A stretch of DNA of 15,327 nt, taken from Candidatus Hodarchaeota archaeon (GTDB lineage Archaea; Asgardarchaeota; Heimdallarchaeia; Hodarchaeales; Hodarchaeaceae). The stretch lies in NCBI GenBank assembly GCA_016840285.1, contig JAEOSR010000150.1, forward strand, positions 1 through 15,327, given 5' to 3'. Shown here in pieces: positions 8,461-15,327 of the stretch (its first letter is position 1; every line of letters begins with the position of its first letter). Under the pieces are notes generated by a model. That model made no database searches. It had not been told where the DNA came from and saw only the letters and a program-made list of their open reading frames with translations. Position numbers and translations under genes: made by a program.

Positions 8461-8970
8461 TTATTTAGGATGTGGTTTAAAAGAAAACGGTTTTTCAGGC
8501 AAATGATAATCTCGGCGCATGGGATGCAGTTCTGAAATGTGCTTATGCTCATAATCATCCCATTCTTCGGGGAGAAGAAGTCGTTTCAAATTTGGGTGAT
8601 TTATTACGTTGATCCCAAAAAGATCAAACAGTTCACGCTCGTGCCAATTTGCAGATTCCCATATGGGAGTTATTGTCGGGATAGCTGGATTTTCTCGGTC
8701 ATTTATCTTGACATGGACTTGCAGAACTGTTGGATCACCATCCCATCTATCGATGTGATAGACTACCTCGAAATATGTCTCATAATCTACTCCTGAAATT
8801 GCTTCTAATGATGTAAATTGCAATTCTGAAGCAATAAATTGCATAGTATCTACTAAATCATCTACAGGGATCTGTAATCGAATACGATTAGACTCAGATA
8901 TCTCTGCTATCGATATTTTTACATTAAATCTTTCTTTTAACCGATTTAAATGATTATCTATAACAGACAC
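8461..8970 (-). CDS. nuoC: NuoC, complex I 30-kDa-type subunit
   Basis: A 169-residue peripheral subunit that packs against NuoD. The family signature NWHERELFDLFGI (residues 108-120) is followed by HPNLKRLLLPEEW. ISGVDY (58-63) matches the conserved N-terminal half. It is a separate gene and not fused to nuoD as in E. coli. The GTG start at 8970 overlaps the nuoB stop as TAGTG. A full AAAGGAG site lies about 9 nt upstream, which decides this start. Confidence 0.96.
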   Translation of the reverse strand: MSVIDNHLNRLKERFNVKISIAEISESNRIRLQIPVDDLVDTMQFIASELQFTSLEAISGVDYETYFEVVYHIDRWDGDPTVLQVHVKINDRENPAIPTITPIWESANWHERELFDLFGINVINHPNLKRLLLPEEWDDYEHKHISELHPMRRDYHLPEKPFSFKPHPK

Positions 8971-9668
8971 TATTCTGTCTCCTTTAATAGTTTTTTACGA
9001 CGTAATCGTAAGTCGATCATTGGAGGATCTCGGTCATAAAACTCCCTAGGCTCTTCAAGCAGTGGTTCAGGAATAAACACTCCATCTGATCTTATTTTTT
9101 CCTGGAGGCGATGAATACCAGCCCACATGGCTTCTGGACGAGGAGGACACCCAGGAACATAAACATCCACAGGAATCACCTGATCTGCACCTTCTAGTAT
9201 AGTTGGTGCCTGCCAGAAGGGTCCTCCGGAGATGGCGCATTCACCAGTCGCCAAAACCCATTTAGGAGCTGGCATTTGGTCATAAACATCACGAAGCCGA
9301 GGAATAAATTTTATACTCACAGGACCATTAAGCCATAACACATCACAATGTCTTGGGCTAGCTCGAGCTAAAATTCCAAGCCTCTGGGTATCATACCGAC
9401 TAGCCATCGTTGCACCCATTTCTATGGCACAACATTTCATTCCAAGATATACAGGATAAAGGCTACATCTTTGAGCCCAATTACGAAGCCAATTGATCAT
9501 AACAGTTACGAAATTTCGTGAGTGAGTGAGGACTACATTAGGCATTGGTTCATATATCTCTAATTCTCCCAGCTCTTTACATTCCTTTTTAATTCCCCAT
9601 GTTTTTTGAGTTGTAGTACGGAAATATGACTTCAACTGATCCATTTTCGACATAATTCTTAAACCCAC
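8970..9668 (-). CDS. nuoB: NuoB, complex I subunit carrying the terminal 4Fe-4S cluster N2
   Basis: A 232-residue homologue of the hydrogenase small subunit. It holds cluster N2, the last electron carrier before quinone. The four ligand cysteines are visible: the tandem pair C79-C80 in MKCCAIEMGAT, C144 in ATGECAISGG, and C174 in VPGCPPRPEAMW. RASPRHCDVLWLNGPVS and YDQMPAPKWV are also family-typical. The start is uncertain. The GTG at 9668 (10 nt overlap with nuoA) has AAAGGGA upstream. ATGs at 9653 and 9644 would shorten the protein by 5 or 8 residues and have weaker sites. The N-terminus before residue 45 is poorly conserved in the family, so homology does not settle it. Confidence 0.96.
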   Translation of the reverse strand: MGLRIMSKMDQLKSYFRTTTQKTWGIKKECKELGELEIYEPMPNVVLTHSRNFVTVMINWLRNWAQRCSLYPVYLGMKCCAIEMGATMASRYDTQRLGILARASPRHCDVLWLNGPVSIKFIPRLRDVYDQMPAPKWVLATGECAISGGPFWQAPTILEGADQVIPVDVYVPGCPPRPEAMWAGIHRLQEKIRSDGVFIPEPLLEEPREFYDRDPPMIDLRLRRKKLLKETE

Positions 9669-10027
9669 GTCATCGTCCCTTTTTTCATCCAGAAAAATAA
9701 TCCGATTAAGACTAATGAAGCAAAAATACTCATAACAAGAATAATGGTAAGAGTCTCTTCAATAATTTGGAAAGCATATGCCCAGAGAAGAAAGAAAATT
9801 GTTAAGATATCAAAAATTACAAATACGACAGCAAAGGTAAAGAATTGAGCGTTGAATCGGACTTGGGCATCTCCTATCGGTTTTTCTCCACACTCATAAG
9901 TCGTAGTTGCTGCTTTCAAGCGTGGAATGTTCGGCGCGAGTAAATATTGAACTATCTTAATGACGATTGGGCTTGCTAGCCCTGCTATAAGAAAAATTCC
10001 AAAGTGAGTAAGCTGGGGGTCAATCAT
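9659..10027 (-). CDS. nuoA: NuoA, complex I membrane subunit
   Basis: A 122-residue protein with three transmembrane helices, matching NuoA/ND3. The loop between TM1 and TM2 carries TTYECGEKPIGDAQVRFNAQF, including the conserved cysteine of the YECG motif that lies near the quinone channel. TM2 reads FVIFDILTIFFLLWAYAF, whereas the family usually has FDVEA; the aspartate is kept (D73) but the glutamate two residues on is leucine. It is the first gene of the operon. The ATG at 10027 has GTGATGG about 10 nt upstream and starts just before TM1, as usual. Upstream in-frame starts at 10039 (ATG) and 10081 (TTG) are possible but lack ribosome binding sites. Confidence 0.93.
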   Translation of the reverse strand: MIDPQLTHFGIFLIAGLASPIVIKIVQYLLAPNIPRLKAATTTYECGEKPIGDAQVRFNAQFFTFAVVFVIFDILTIFFLLWAYAFQIIEETLTIILVMSIFASLVLIGLFFWMKKGTMTWV

Positions 10028-10113
10028 GGAATATCCCATCACTGAGAATGATTTTGGTTCGGATTGGAGTGATTTGTGCAATGTGGATTATGATACTCTG
10101 CAAAAATGGGTGG

Positions 10114-10127
10114 TTATTTATAATTTT
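10114..10127 (-). promoter_or_regulatory. Probable promoter of the nuo operon (TATA element)
   Basis: On the minus strand the sequence AAAATTATAAATAA fits an archaeal TATA box. A start about 25 nt downstream would fall near 10094, giving a leader of roughly 65 nt before the chosen nuoA ATG. The element is nearly symmetrical and could also serve the divergent plus-strand gene. No other strong TATA-like element lies between here and nuoA. Confidence 0.5.
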
Positions 10128-10167
10128 GTCTTACTTGTCCATCAAACGTAAACATTGTAGACATTCA

Positions 10168-10176
10168 TTTTATTAA
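10168..10176 (+). promoter_or_regulatory. Possible promoter for leaderless radical SAM gene
   Basis: TTTTATTAA is a weak TATA-like match centred about 25 nt before the ATG at 10197. Transcription would therefore start at or next to that ATG. This agrees with the absence of a ribosome binding site upstream of the gene and suggests a leaderless mRNA. Confidence 0.35.
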
Positions 10177-10196
10177 TCTTGATAAACGAGCTTTTC

Positions 10197-11651
10197 ATGG
10201 TTTTTAGGGTGAAGATCCTATTCCTTGTTCCCCCCACAAAGCAAAAGGATGTAACAAAGTATCAACTTGCCTTTTTGAACTTTACTGCACCACCTTTAGG
10301 ATTGGGCTATATTGCTGCTGTATTAGAGGAAAATAGTTTTTCTAATGTTCGGATCCTAGACTGTTCAGTCTTAGGATATTCACCTCAAACATATCGTAAG
10401 TATTTAAAACAATTTAATCCAGATTTCGTTGGAATTCAAACCCTTACACCTAATCTTTATAATGCTCTAAAATCAGCTCAAATTGCAAAAGAAGAGGGTG
10501 TTCCAATTGTCGCCTTGGGAGGATACCATCCAACAGCGATGCCAACGGAAAGTTTACAATTATCTCATGGAAATGTTGATGTTGTTTTCAGGGGAGAAGC
10601 TGAATACAGTATGTTAGAGTTTATCCAGAATATTGAGAAAGGTCGTGATTGGACTCAAATCAAAGGTATTTCCTATTATAATAAAGACAATCAAGTTATC
10701 CATAATGAATCAGCTCCTCCCATAAAAAACCTCGATGAGCTTCCATTGCCAGCCCGTCATCTACTTCCTATGGACAAGTATCGAATCTTTGGATCATCTT
10801 TTCCAGCAACTTCTGTTCTAACAAGCCGAGGATGCCCTTTCTCATGTGATTTCTGCAGTGTTTCAGCATTCTATGGGGCTAAGTGGCGCCCCCGATCACC
10901 AGAAAAAATAGCTGAAGAGATCCGTTTTCTACGTGAAGTTCTTGATTTGAAAGCGGCAGCTTTTGTAGATGATTTGTTCTTTATTTCGAGGAAACGGGTT
11001 AAACGATTGGTTCGTGCACTCTCACAAGTTAAAGATATCTATTGGGGTGCAACAACTCGTGCAGATGCAGGGGACCTTGATTTACTCACTTTAATGAGAA
11101 AAGCTGGTTGTCGCTTAGTTTTTGTTGGTGTTGAATCTGGGAATCAAGCTATCTTAGACCAGATACAAAAGCGTACTTCAATTAATCAAGTGGAACGATA
11201 TTTTGATAACGCTAAAAAGGCACATATGGACACTTTGGCTTCAGTGTCTTTTGGATTTCCTGGTGAAACGAAACAGACGATTATCAATACGGTTAATTGG
11301 GTTATTAATCGATTAGATCCTGAGTTAGCATTATTCACCCTTGCGACTCCTTATCCTGGCACAGAATTCTATCAGAAAATGTTAGACAGTGGCAAGATAA
11401 AAGAGCATGATTATAGTAAATATAACCTCTTTTATCCCATTACTGAAATTACTGGTATATCGCGAGAAGAAATGAAATTCATGACAAAATGGGCCTATAA
11501 ACAATTCTATCTTCGACCAAAGAAGATAATACAAAACACTTTAAGGGAGTTAAGATATTCTATGGAGAGTTATGGTTTCAGGCAATTTCTTTATAACGGG
11601 AGTGTATTTGCGAAAGGAATTATCAACATGAAGATTATAACTTCAATGTGA
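10197..11651 (+). CDS. B12-binding-domain radical SAM protein
   Basis: A 484-residue cytosolic enzyme of the COG1032/BchE-HpnJ-like class. Residues 5-150 form a cobalamin-binding-like domain: VKILFLVPP, a Rossmann-type DFVGIQTLT strand, GGYHPTAMPTE and FRGEAEYS. A DxHxxG cobalamin-ligand motif is not evident, so any cobalamin would bind base-off/His-off. The linker NLDELPLPARHLLP leads to the radical SAM core with CxxxCxxC (C213, C217, C220), followed by DDLFF, FVGVESGN and the FGFPGET strand. A basic C-terminal tail ends the protein. The substrate cannot be named. Relatives act on tetrapyrroles, hopanoids and archaeal membrane lipids (for example GDGT ring synthases). ATG 10197 was chosen because it fits a leaderless start; TTG 10179 and GTG 10209 are alternatives. 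It is divergent from nuoA. Confidence 0.9.
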   Translation: MVFRVKILFLVPPTKQKDVTKYQLAFLNFTAPPLGLGYIAAVLEENSFSNVRILDCSVLGYSPQTYRKYLKQFNPDFVGIQTLTPNLYNALKSAQIAKEEGVPIVALGGYHPTAMPTESLQLSHGNVDVVFRGEAEYSMLEFIQNIEKGRDWTQIKGISYYNKDNQVIHNESAPPIKNLDELPLPARHLLPMDKYRIFGSSFPATSVLTSRGCPFSCDFCSVSAFYGAKWRPRSPEKIAEEIRFLREVLDLKAAAFVDDLFFISRKRVKRLVRALSQVKDIYWGATTRADAGDLDLLTLMRKAGCRLVFVGVESGNQAILDQIQKRTSINQVERYFDNAKKAHMDTLASVSFGFPGETKQTIINTVNWVINRLDPELALFTLATPYPGTEFYQKMLDSGKIKEHDYSKYNLFYPITEITGISREEMKFMTKWAYKQFYLRPKKIIQNTLRELRYSMESYGFRQFLYNGSVFAKGIINMKIITSM

Positions 11652-11666
11652 GTTCGTTTACCTAAT

Positions 11667-11912
11667 CTATAACAACTCTCGGCCTTTTTCAGTAATACCA
11701 AAGGTTTCAGGATTACTTGGGAGACGCCTGATATATCCTTTCTTCTCCAGTTCCACCAAACTCTCATCAAACACTTTTTTGTCAAGTGAATGTCCAGTAA
11801 CACTACTCATCTGTTGTATCTGTGCCATAATATTTAAAAAATGTATGTCTCTGTGTTGTGATATTATTTCTATGATTGTTAATTCCATGTTTGTTAACAT
11901 TTCATTTGACAT
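11667..11912 (-). CDS. Small winged-helix DNA-binding protein
   Basis: An 81-residue protein with a likely winged helix-turn-helix fold. Helices cover MELTIIEIISQH and FLNIMAQIQQMS, then a candidate recognition helix KKVFDESLVELEKKGYI, and a beta-wing RRLPSNPETFGITEKGREL. The ELEKKGYIRR...YGIT-like ending is typical of archaeal PadR/MarR-like single-domain regulators, although the exact family is not clear. The ATG at 11912 has GGATGA upstream. It is transcribed from a strong BRE/TATA element at 11956-11974. It converges on the radical SAM gene (15 nt between stops) and diverges from the TPR-like gene. It probably acts as a local regulator, perhaps of itself (inference). Confidence 0.8.
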   Translation of the reverse strand: MSNEMLTNMELTIIEIISQHRDIHFLNIMAQIQQMSSVTGHSLDKKVFDESLVELEKKGYIRRLPSNPETFGITEKGRELL

Positions 11913-11955
11913 TTATCGTTCATCCAAATTAATTTGAAGAAATTTGTGAACTCAG

Positions 11956-11974
11956 TTTTTTATAAATTTCCCTT
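11956..11974 (-). promoter_or_regulatory. BRE/TATA promoter of the winged-helix gene
   Basis: Read on the minus strand this is TAAGGGAAA followed by TTTATAAAAAA: a purine-rich BRE followed by a canonical archaeal TATA box. The predicted start is near 11936, leaving a leader of about 24 nt that includes the GGATGA ribosome binding site. It is the clearest archaeal promoter in the window. Confidence 0.65.
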
Positions 11975-11996
11975 ACTAAAGAAATTCCTCTTTAGT
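11975..11996. promoter_or_regulatory. Palindromic candidate operator
   Basis: A perfect inverted repeat with 8 bp arms, ACTAAAGA and TCTTTAGT, separated by AATTCC. It abuts the BRE of the winged-helix promoter. It lies about 23 bp from that TATA box and about 24 bp from the plus-strand TATA-like element at 12007-12014, so it is centred between two divergent promoters. A dimeric winged-helix protein would suit such a site (inference). Confidence 0.5.
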
Positions 11997-12006
11997 TCCG
12001 AATAAA

Positions 12007-12014
12007 TTATATAC
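12007..12014 (+). promoter_or_regulatory. Possible promoter of the TPR-like gene
   Basis: TTATATAC preceded by CGAATAAA resembles a BRE/TATA pair on the plus strand. Transcription would begin near 12035, leaving an AT-rich, purine-rich leader of close to 90 nt. A second AT-rich candidate, GATAAATAT near 12032-12040, cannot be excluded. Confidence 0.35.
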
Positions 12015-12121
12015 GAAGAAAAAAGAAAATAGATAAATATCCGAAATTCTATACCTATCTCAAAATACAATTATTTTCCCTTAATGCGAGAAAAAAGACA
12101 AAAAAATTGAGTGTACACCTA

Positions 12122-12709
12122 ATGGAGGAACTTAAGGAATTAATATTCAAAGCTAAAGCCTTTAAACAGAGGAGAGAATATCAGAAGGCAATAGAACTTC
12201 TAAACCAAGGTCACGAAATTGGTGTCGAAAATGAAGCCGTAGAGGATTTAGTAGATATTCACAATCAGCTGATATTATTGCATTACCAAAATAATGATTT
12301 ACAAATGTTTCAAAAGTCATATAACTTCGCAAGAACCCTTGCATTAAAAATTAACTATAATAGAGGACTAGTGGAGTCATTTATGAATATGGCGTGGGTT
12401 CAAACAGATAATAGAAATTTTTTAGATGCTATCACCCATGCATCACAAGCTCTCGCTATTGATGATATTTTAGATAATGCCTCGGCTTTCACTACCGCAC
12501 TATATATTATTTCGGAAGCAAACTATAGCGTTGGGGACATTGAAAAGGGAGACAAGTACAAGGAATTGTACCAGAAAAAGCTCATGAAACTTACAGATAG
12601 TGAGGAAAAGATGCTGAAAAGCATTGAGGGGTTGAGTGTGGGAATGACCAAGGAGGATGATATAGATTCACGAGTTATGCAAGCCTTAGATGAACTCGAT
12701 TCATTTTAG
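12122..12709 (+). CDS. TPR-like all-helical protein of unknown function
   Basis: A 195-residue soluble protein built from antiparallel helix pairs. TPR-type positions can be seen in AFKQRREYQKAIELLNQGHEIG (about residues 13-34), in a pair around ALKINYNRGLVESFMNMAWVQ, and in NRNFLDAITHASQALAI followed by ALYIISEANYSVGDIEKGDKY. The C-terminal 40 residues are acidic and charged. It has no signal peptide, membrane segment or catalytic motif. Such proteins usually act as protein-protein scaffolds; the partner is unknown. ATG 12122 is used. An in-frame TTG at 12107 would add five residues, and neither start has a clear ribosome binding site. The divergent winged-helix gene and palindrome upstream suggest co-regulation. 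Confidence 0.7.
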   Translation: MEELKELIFKAKAFKQRREYQKAIELLNQGHEIGVENEAVEDLVDIHNQLILLHYQNNDLQMFQKSYNFARTLALKINYNRGLVESFMNMAWVQTDNRNFLDAITHASQALAIDDILDNASAFTTALYIISEANYSVGDIEKGDKYKELYQKKLMKLTDSEEKMLKSIEGLSVGMTKEDDIDSRVMQALDELDSF

Positions 12710-12735
12710 AATGGGATTCCATTCCCTCTTTTCCT
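12709..12735 (+). terminator. Possible terminator after the TPR-like gene
   Basis: A small hairpin, GAATGG / CCATTC with loop GATT, begins at the last base of the stop codon. It is followed by pyrimidine-rich CCTCTTTTCCTT and a further T-run near 12743-12749. Archaeal termination relies mainly on T-runs, so the T-rich stretch may matter more than the short stem. Confidence 0.4.
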
Positions 12736-12782
12736 TATCCCGATGTTTTTAAACATAAATCTGTATTGCTATCCTTTTCCAT

Positions 12783-12799
12783 GATATTATAATATTATC
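12783..12799 (+). promoter_or_regulatory. Probable promoter of the M24-MFS unit
   Basis: The 134 bp gap before the M24 gene holds GATATTATAATATTATC, whose core TATTATAATA is a perfect 10 bp palindrome and a TATA-box candidate. The predicted start is near 12816, giving a short leader of about 27 nt. No clear ribosome binding site precedes the ATG at 12844. Confidence 0.4.
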
Positions 12800-12843
12800 G
12801 TGCCTTTTGTATTTTTTTTGGGATTCTATCTTGGGCACAAACT

Positions 12844-14031
12844 ATGGTTAGCAACTACACCAGGATCCCTCTATCTGAAATTGAACACCGAATCACGAGA
12901 TTACGATCTTATTTGAAAAAACAAAATGTTGATGGTGCAATACTGCTTTCAACTCCAGAATTATATTATTATTCTGGTGTAGGGTACGATGGTGCAGTTT
13001 ATATACCAATAGAAGGAGACCCTGTTCACCTTGTTAAGCGAAATCTTGAATTGGCACAATCTTTCTCACAAATACCAACGATCTCGATTTTTGGTAGAAA
13101 ATCTAAGTTATTTGAAACATTAAACATTAAACCATCGGCGACACTTGCAATAGAGATGGATGTCTTATCCTTTTCATTCGTACAATTTTTACAATCCAAA
13201 GCTCAGAATATTCAATTTACTAATTGTAGCTCAATTCTTAGACAACTTCGCTCAATCAAATCAGAATATGAGATTAATCAAATTAAGTGCGCAGCAATGT
13301 TAGTTGACAAATCTTTCGAATATTGCTCAGAGATTGCAATCCCCGAGATGACAGAGATAGAATTGGCTATTCGATTAGAAAGTTGGTTACTTGAAAATGG
13401 CCATGATGGCTTTATCACAACTTATGGATTTAACACAGAATTATTACACTATGCCTATGTTATTTCGAGTCAATCCTCTGTTTTGAATATTCATTTTACT
13501 CCAATCTCTGGTTATGGACTTACTCTAAAATACCCCTATGGCCCTAGTCGTCAAAAGCTAGGTAAGGTCCCTTTCATTGTAGATACCTGTGGTAATAGTC
13601 AAGGTTACATTTCTGATACGACTCGAACGTTTATCTGTGGAAAATTTGACACTAAAATCTGTGATGAGATTGAATCTCTTCATCAAATCAAACAATTTCT
13701 CCAACGTAATTTAAAACCTAATATAAACCTCGGTAACCTTTATAATGATGTTATGGAACTAAGCAAGGAATTAGGAATTTATGATCGTTTCATGGGCACT
13801 AGTTCTGACAGAGTGGCCTTTATTGGACATGGAGTAGGACTTGAACTCGATGAATTACCCGTATTTTATCCAAAGGGGCCTAATCTTGTTACTGGAAATG
13901 TTCTTGCTATAGAACCAAAGCTCTTTATCCAAGGAAAAAAAGTGCTTGGAATAGAGGACACTTATGTTATAACTGAGTCTGGCAATATACTTTTATCAAA
14001 ATCTCCCAATTATTTTGAAATTTCAACGTAA
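12844..14031 (+). CDS. M24-family (creatinase/prolidase fold) metallohydrolase, atypical
   Basis: A 395-residue cytosolic protein with an N-terminal creatinase-like domain (residues 10-135) and a pita-bread M24 catalytic domain (140-390). All five metal ligands are present: D247 (IVDTCG), D258 (YISDTTRTF), H329 (GHGVGL), E357 (IEPK) and E371 (GIEDT). Two histidines that usually assist catalysis in Xaa-Pro peptidases look replaced. The HExP histidine is D336 (LELDELP). The substrate-side histidine region reads LKYPYGPSRQKL. This places it in a divergent M24 group, so prolidase or aminopeptidase P activity should not be assumed. It heads a two-gene unit with the MFS transporter and may process a compound that transporter moves (inference). 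Confidence 0.87.
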   Translation: MVSNYTRIPLSEIEHRITRLRSYLKKQNVDGAILLSTPELYYYSGVGYDGAVYIPIEGDPVHLVKRNLELAQSFSQIPTISIFGRKSKLFETLNIKPSATLAIEMDVLSFSFVQFLQSKAQNIQFTNCSSILRQLRSIKSEYEINQIKCAAMLVDKSFEYCSEIAIPEMTEIELAIRLESWLLENGHDGFITTYGFNTELLHYAYVISSQSSVLNIHFTPISGYGLTLKYPYGPSRQKLGKVPFIVDTCGNSQGYISDTTRTFICGKFDTKICDEIESLHQIKQFLQRNLKPNINLGNLYNDVMELSKELGIYDRFMGTSSDRVAFIGHGVGLELDELPVFYPKGPNLVTGNVLAIEPKLFIQGKKVLGIEDTYVITESGNILLSKSPNYFEIST

Positions 14032-14048
14032 TATCGCGGTGATTCTCT

Positions 14049-15314
14049 TTGGAACGCTCAATGATATCTCCTAAATCTTTAATTTTTGATTTGTACTTAC
14101 GGCCATCTCTATTAGTTTTAGGTCTTTATCAAACTATTGTAACTGTTGCTTTCACTTCTCAACAACTCTTATTAGCGGCATATTTAGACGAAAAAGGATA
14201 TATTGTGATTAGTGGTATCATCATCGCTGTTTACTTTGTATTTTGGTTTACCTTAGGCCCATTTTTTAGCACCTTAAGCGATCTACACGGTAGAAAATTC
14301 CTTATGATTACAGCTAATGGTGTTTCGTTTATTGGCTTTCTTGGTATGGTTTTAGCACCAGAATCGTTCTTTATTGAAACCATTTTTATTATGAATGCAC
14401 TTTTGGGAATAGGTGCTGCAATCCGAGTTGGATCTACAATTGCACTTTGGGTACAAAATACTCCTCAAGACCGTATTGGAGAGTCTCTTGGATACAACAA
14501 TATCTTAGGTACAATAGGTGGCTTTACAGGTGCAATCTTAGGTTTTTTTATATGGAGTACAATTAAAGAACAAGCCTTCATCATATTCGGGATTTTATTA
14601 CTTGTTTCAGCCATCCCTATTGTCTTTGTTAATGATACAGGGAATTACATCCCATTTTCGTTGGAATTTTTAAGTATTCAAAGGGATAAATCTAATCTAA
14701 AGTTTTTTTTCTCACGACAGTATATCCAAGTCTGCCTCCATTGGTTAGCATTTTCAACGATTATTGCTTTTTCTACTTTTATAATTCCCATCCTTGAACG
14801 ATTAACAGAGGAAGCTTCAACTGGATCTGAGCTAAGTCTCCCATTCCCCCTTCTTTTTATTATCTCAGTAGCTCTAGTAATTTCATGTGTTGGAGGATTA
14901 ATAGTATGGGGGAGAATTTCTGATTTATGGGCAAGACGGCCAGTATTAATTATTGGTTATGTTGGGATGACATTTTTAGTTCTTTCAGCCATGGTTATAT
15001 TCATGTTTGATTGGTTACCAATGTTCCTGGATGGTTTAAGTAATTATAATCCCCTCAGTATAATAATAATTAGTATAGTCTTACTATCAATTTTTACAGC
15101 TGTTTCAGTGATCACGACCCCTATGGCGATAATATCTGACAAAGTTGGTCAAGAGGATTTAGCAAAAGCAATGTCGCTTAGACAAGTTCTTATCGGAATT
15201 GGGACGGTAATTGGAGTTTTTGTTGGAGGTTTCGTAATTGGTTTGTATGGAATTCCTGGTTTACTTTTCATAATTCTTATCTTATTGGTGATTTCTGCAG
15301 TGATTCTCTTATAA
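14049..15314 (+). CDS. Major facilitator superfamily transporter
   Basis: A 421-residue integral membrane protein with 12 hydrophobic segments. The MFS motif A between TM2 and TM3 reads LSDLHGRKFLM (about residues 76-86). A related loop, GRISDLWARRP, lies between TM8 and TM9, as expected from the two-fold repeat. TM6 and TM7 are joined by a cytosolic loop of about 30 residues. The protein ends directly in TM12 without a tail. The TTG at 14049 is chosen because a GGTGAT ribosome binding site lies 5 nt before it; the in-frame ATG at 14061 is too far from that site. The gene begins 17 nt after the M24 stop, so the two are probably co-transcribed. The substrate cannot be deduced. Confidence 0.9.
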   Translation: MERSMISPKSLIFDLYLRPSLLVLGLYQTIVTVAFTSQQLLLAAYLDEKGYIVISGIIIAVYFVFWFTLGPFFSTLSDLHGRKFLMITANGVSFIGFLGMVLAPESFFIETIFIMNALLGIGAAIRVGSTIALWVQNTPQDRIGESLGYNNILGTIGGFTGAILGFFIWSTIKEQAFIIFGILLLVSAIPIVFVNDTGNYIPFSLEFLSIQRDKSNLKFFFSRQYIQVCLHWLAFSTIIAFSTFIIPILERLTEEASTGSELSLPFPLLFIISVALVISCVGGLIVWGRISDLWARRPVLIIGYVGMTFLVLSAMVIFMFDWLPMFLDGLSNYNPLSIIIISIVLLSIFTAVSVITTPMAIISDKVGQEDLAKAMSLRQVLIGIGTVIGVFVGGFVIGLYGIPGLLFIILILLVISAVILL

Positions 15315-15327
15315 ACTAGCTATAATA

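Noticed and set aside
10151..10168. ACATT direct repeat in the nuo/radical SAM control region
   Set aside because: The repeat is only five bases with two copies, which is too short to separate from background.
11591..11803. Minus-strand frame overlapping the radical SAM 3-prime end and the winged-helix gene
   Set aside because: It conflicts with two better-supported genes and lacks a promoter or conserved features.
12031..12060. Possible inverted repeat AGATA / TATCT in the TPR-gene leader
   Set aside because: Five-base arms separated by 20 bases in an AT-rich region are expected by chance.

Overview
The window is most likely from an archaeon with low GC (AT-rich throughout). Three things point that way. 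The genes are preceded by archaeal BRE/TATA-type promoters, the clearest at about 11956-11974. The respiratory operon has the eleven-subunit archaeal layout without NuoE, NuoF or NuoG. Shine-Dalgarno-led genes sit beside at least one gene that looks leaderless. The lineage cannot be fixed from sequence reading alone. A Heimdallarchaeia-type Asgard archaeon is one possibility, but Thermoplasmatota or another archaeal group with a Nuo-like complex is not excluded.

Minus strand, 1-10027: a tightly packed nuoABCDHIJKLMN operon, read from right to left, encoding a proton-pumping complex I (NADH:quinone oxidoreductase-like). nuoN runs off the left edge. Genes overlap or sit 0-27 bp apart, most with a good ribosome binding site, so they are probably co-transcribed from the TATA element near 10120. 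The hydrogenase-like and FeS arm (B, C, D, I) and all membrane subunits (A, H, J, K, L, M, N) are present. The NADH-binding N-module is absent from this locus, so the electron donor (ferredoxin, F420H2 or an unlinked module) is unknown. The membrane pump residues are conserved. The quinone-site neighbourhood (NuoH, NuoD) and NuoA carry unusual substitutions or insertions, and NuoL ends in a threefold 26-residue repeat.

Plus strand, 10197-11651: a B12-binding-domain radical SAM protein, divergent from the nuo operon across a short shared control region. On the minus strand, 11667-11912, lies a small winged-helix regulator. It is divergent from a plus-strand TPR-like helical protein (12122-12709), with a near-perfectly centred palindrome between the two promoters.

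Plus strand, 12844-15314: a two-gene unit of an atypical M24-fold metallopeptidase and a 12-helix MFS transporter, 17 bp apart. No stretch longer than about 210 bp lacks a gene. I saw no rRNA, tRNA, CRISPR array or insertion sequence.
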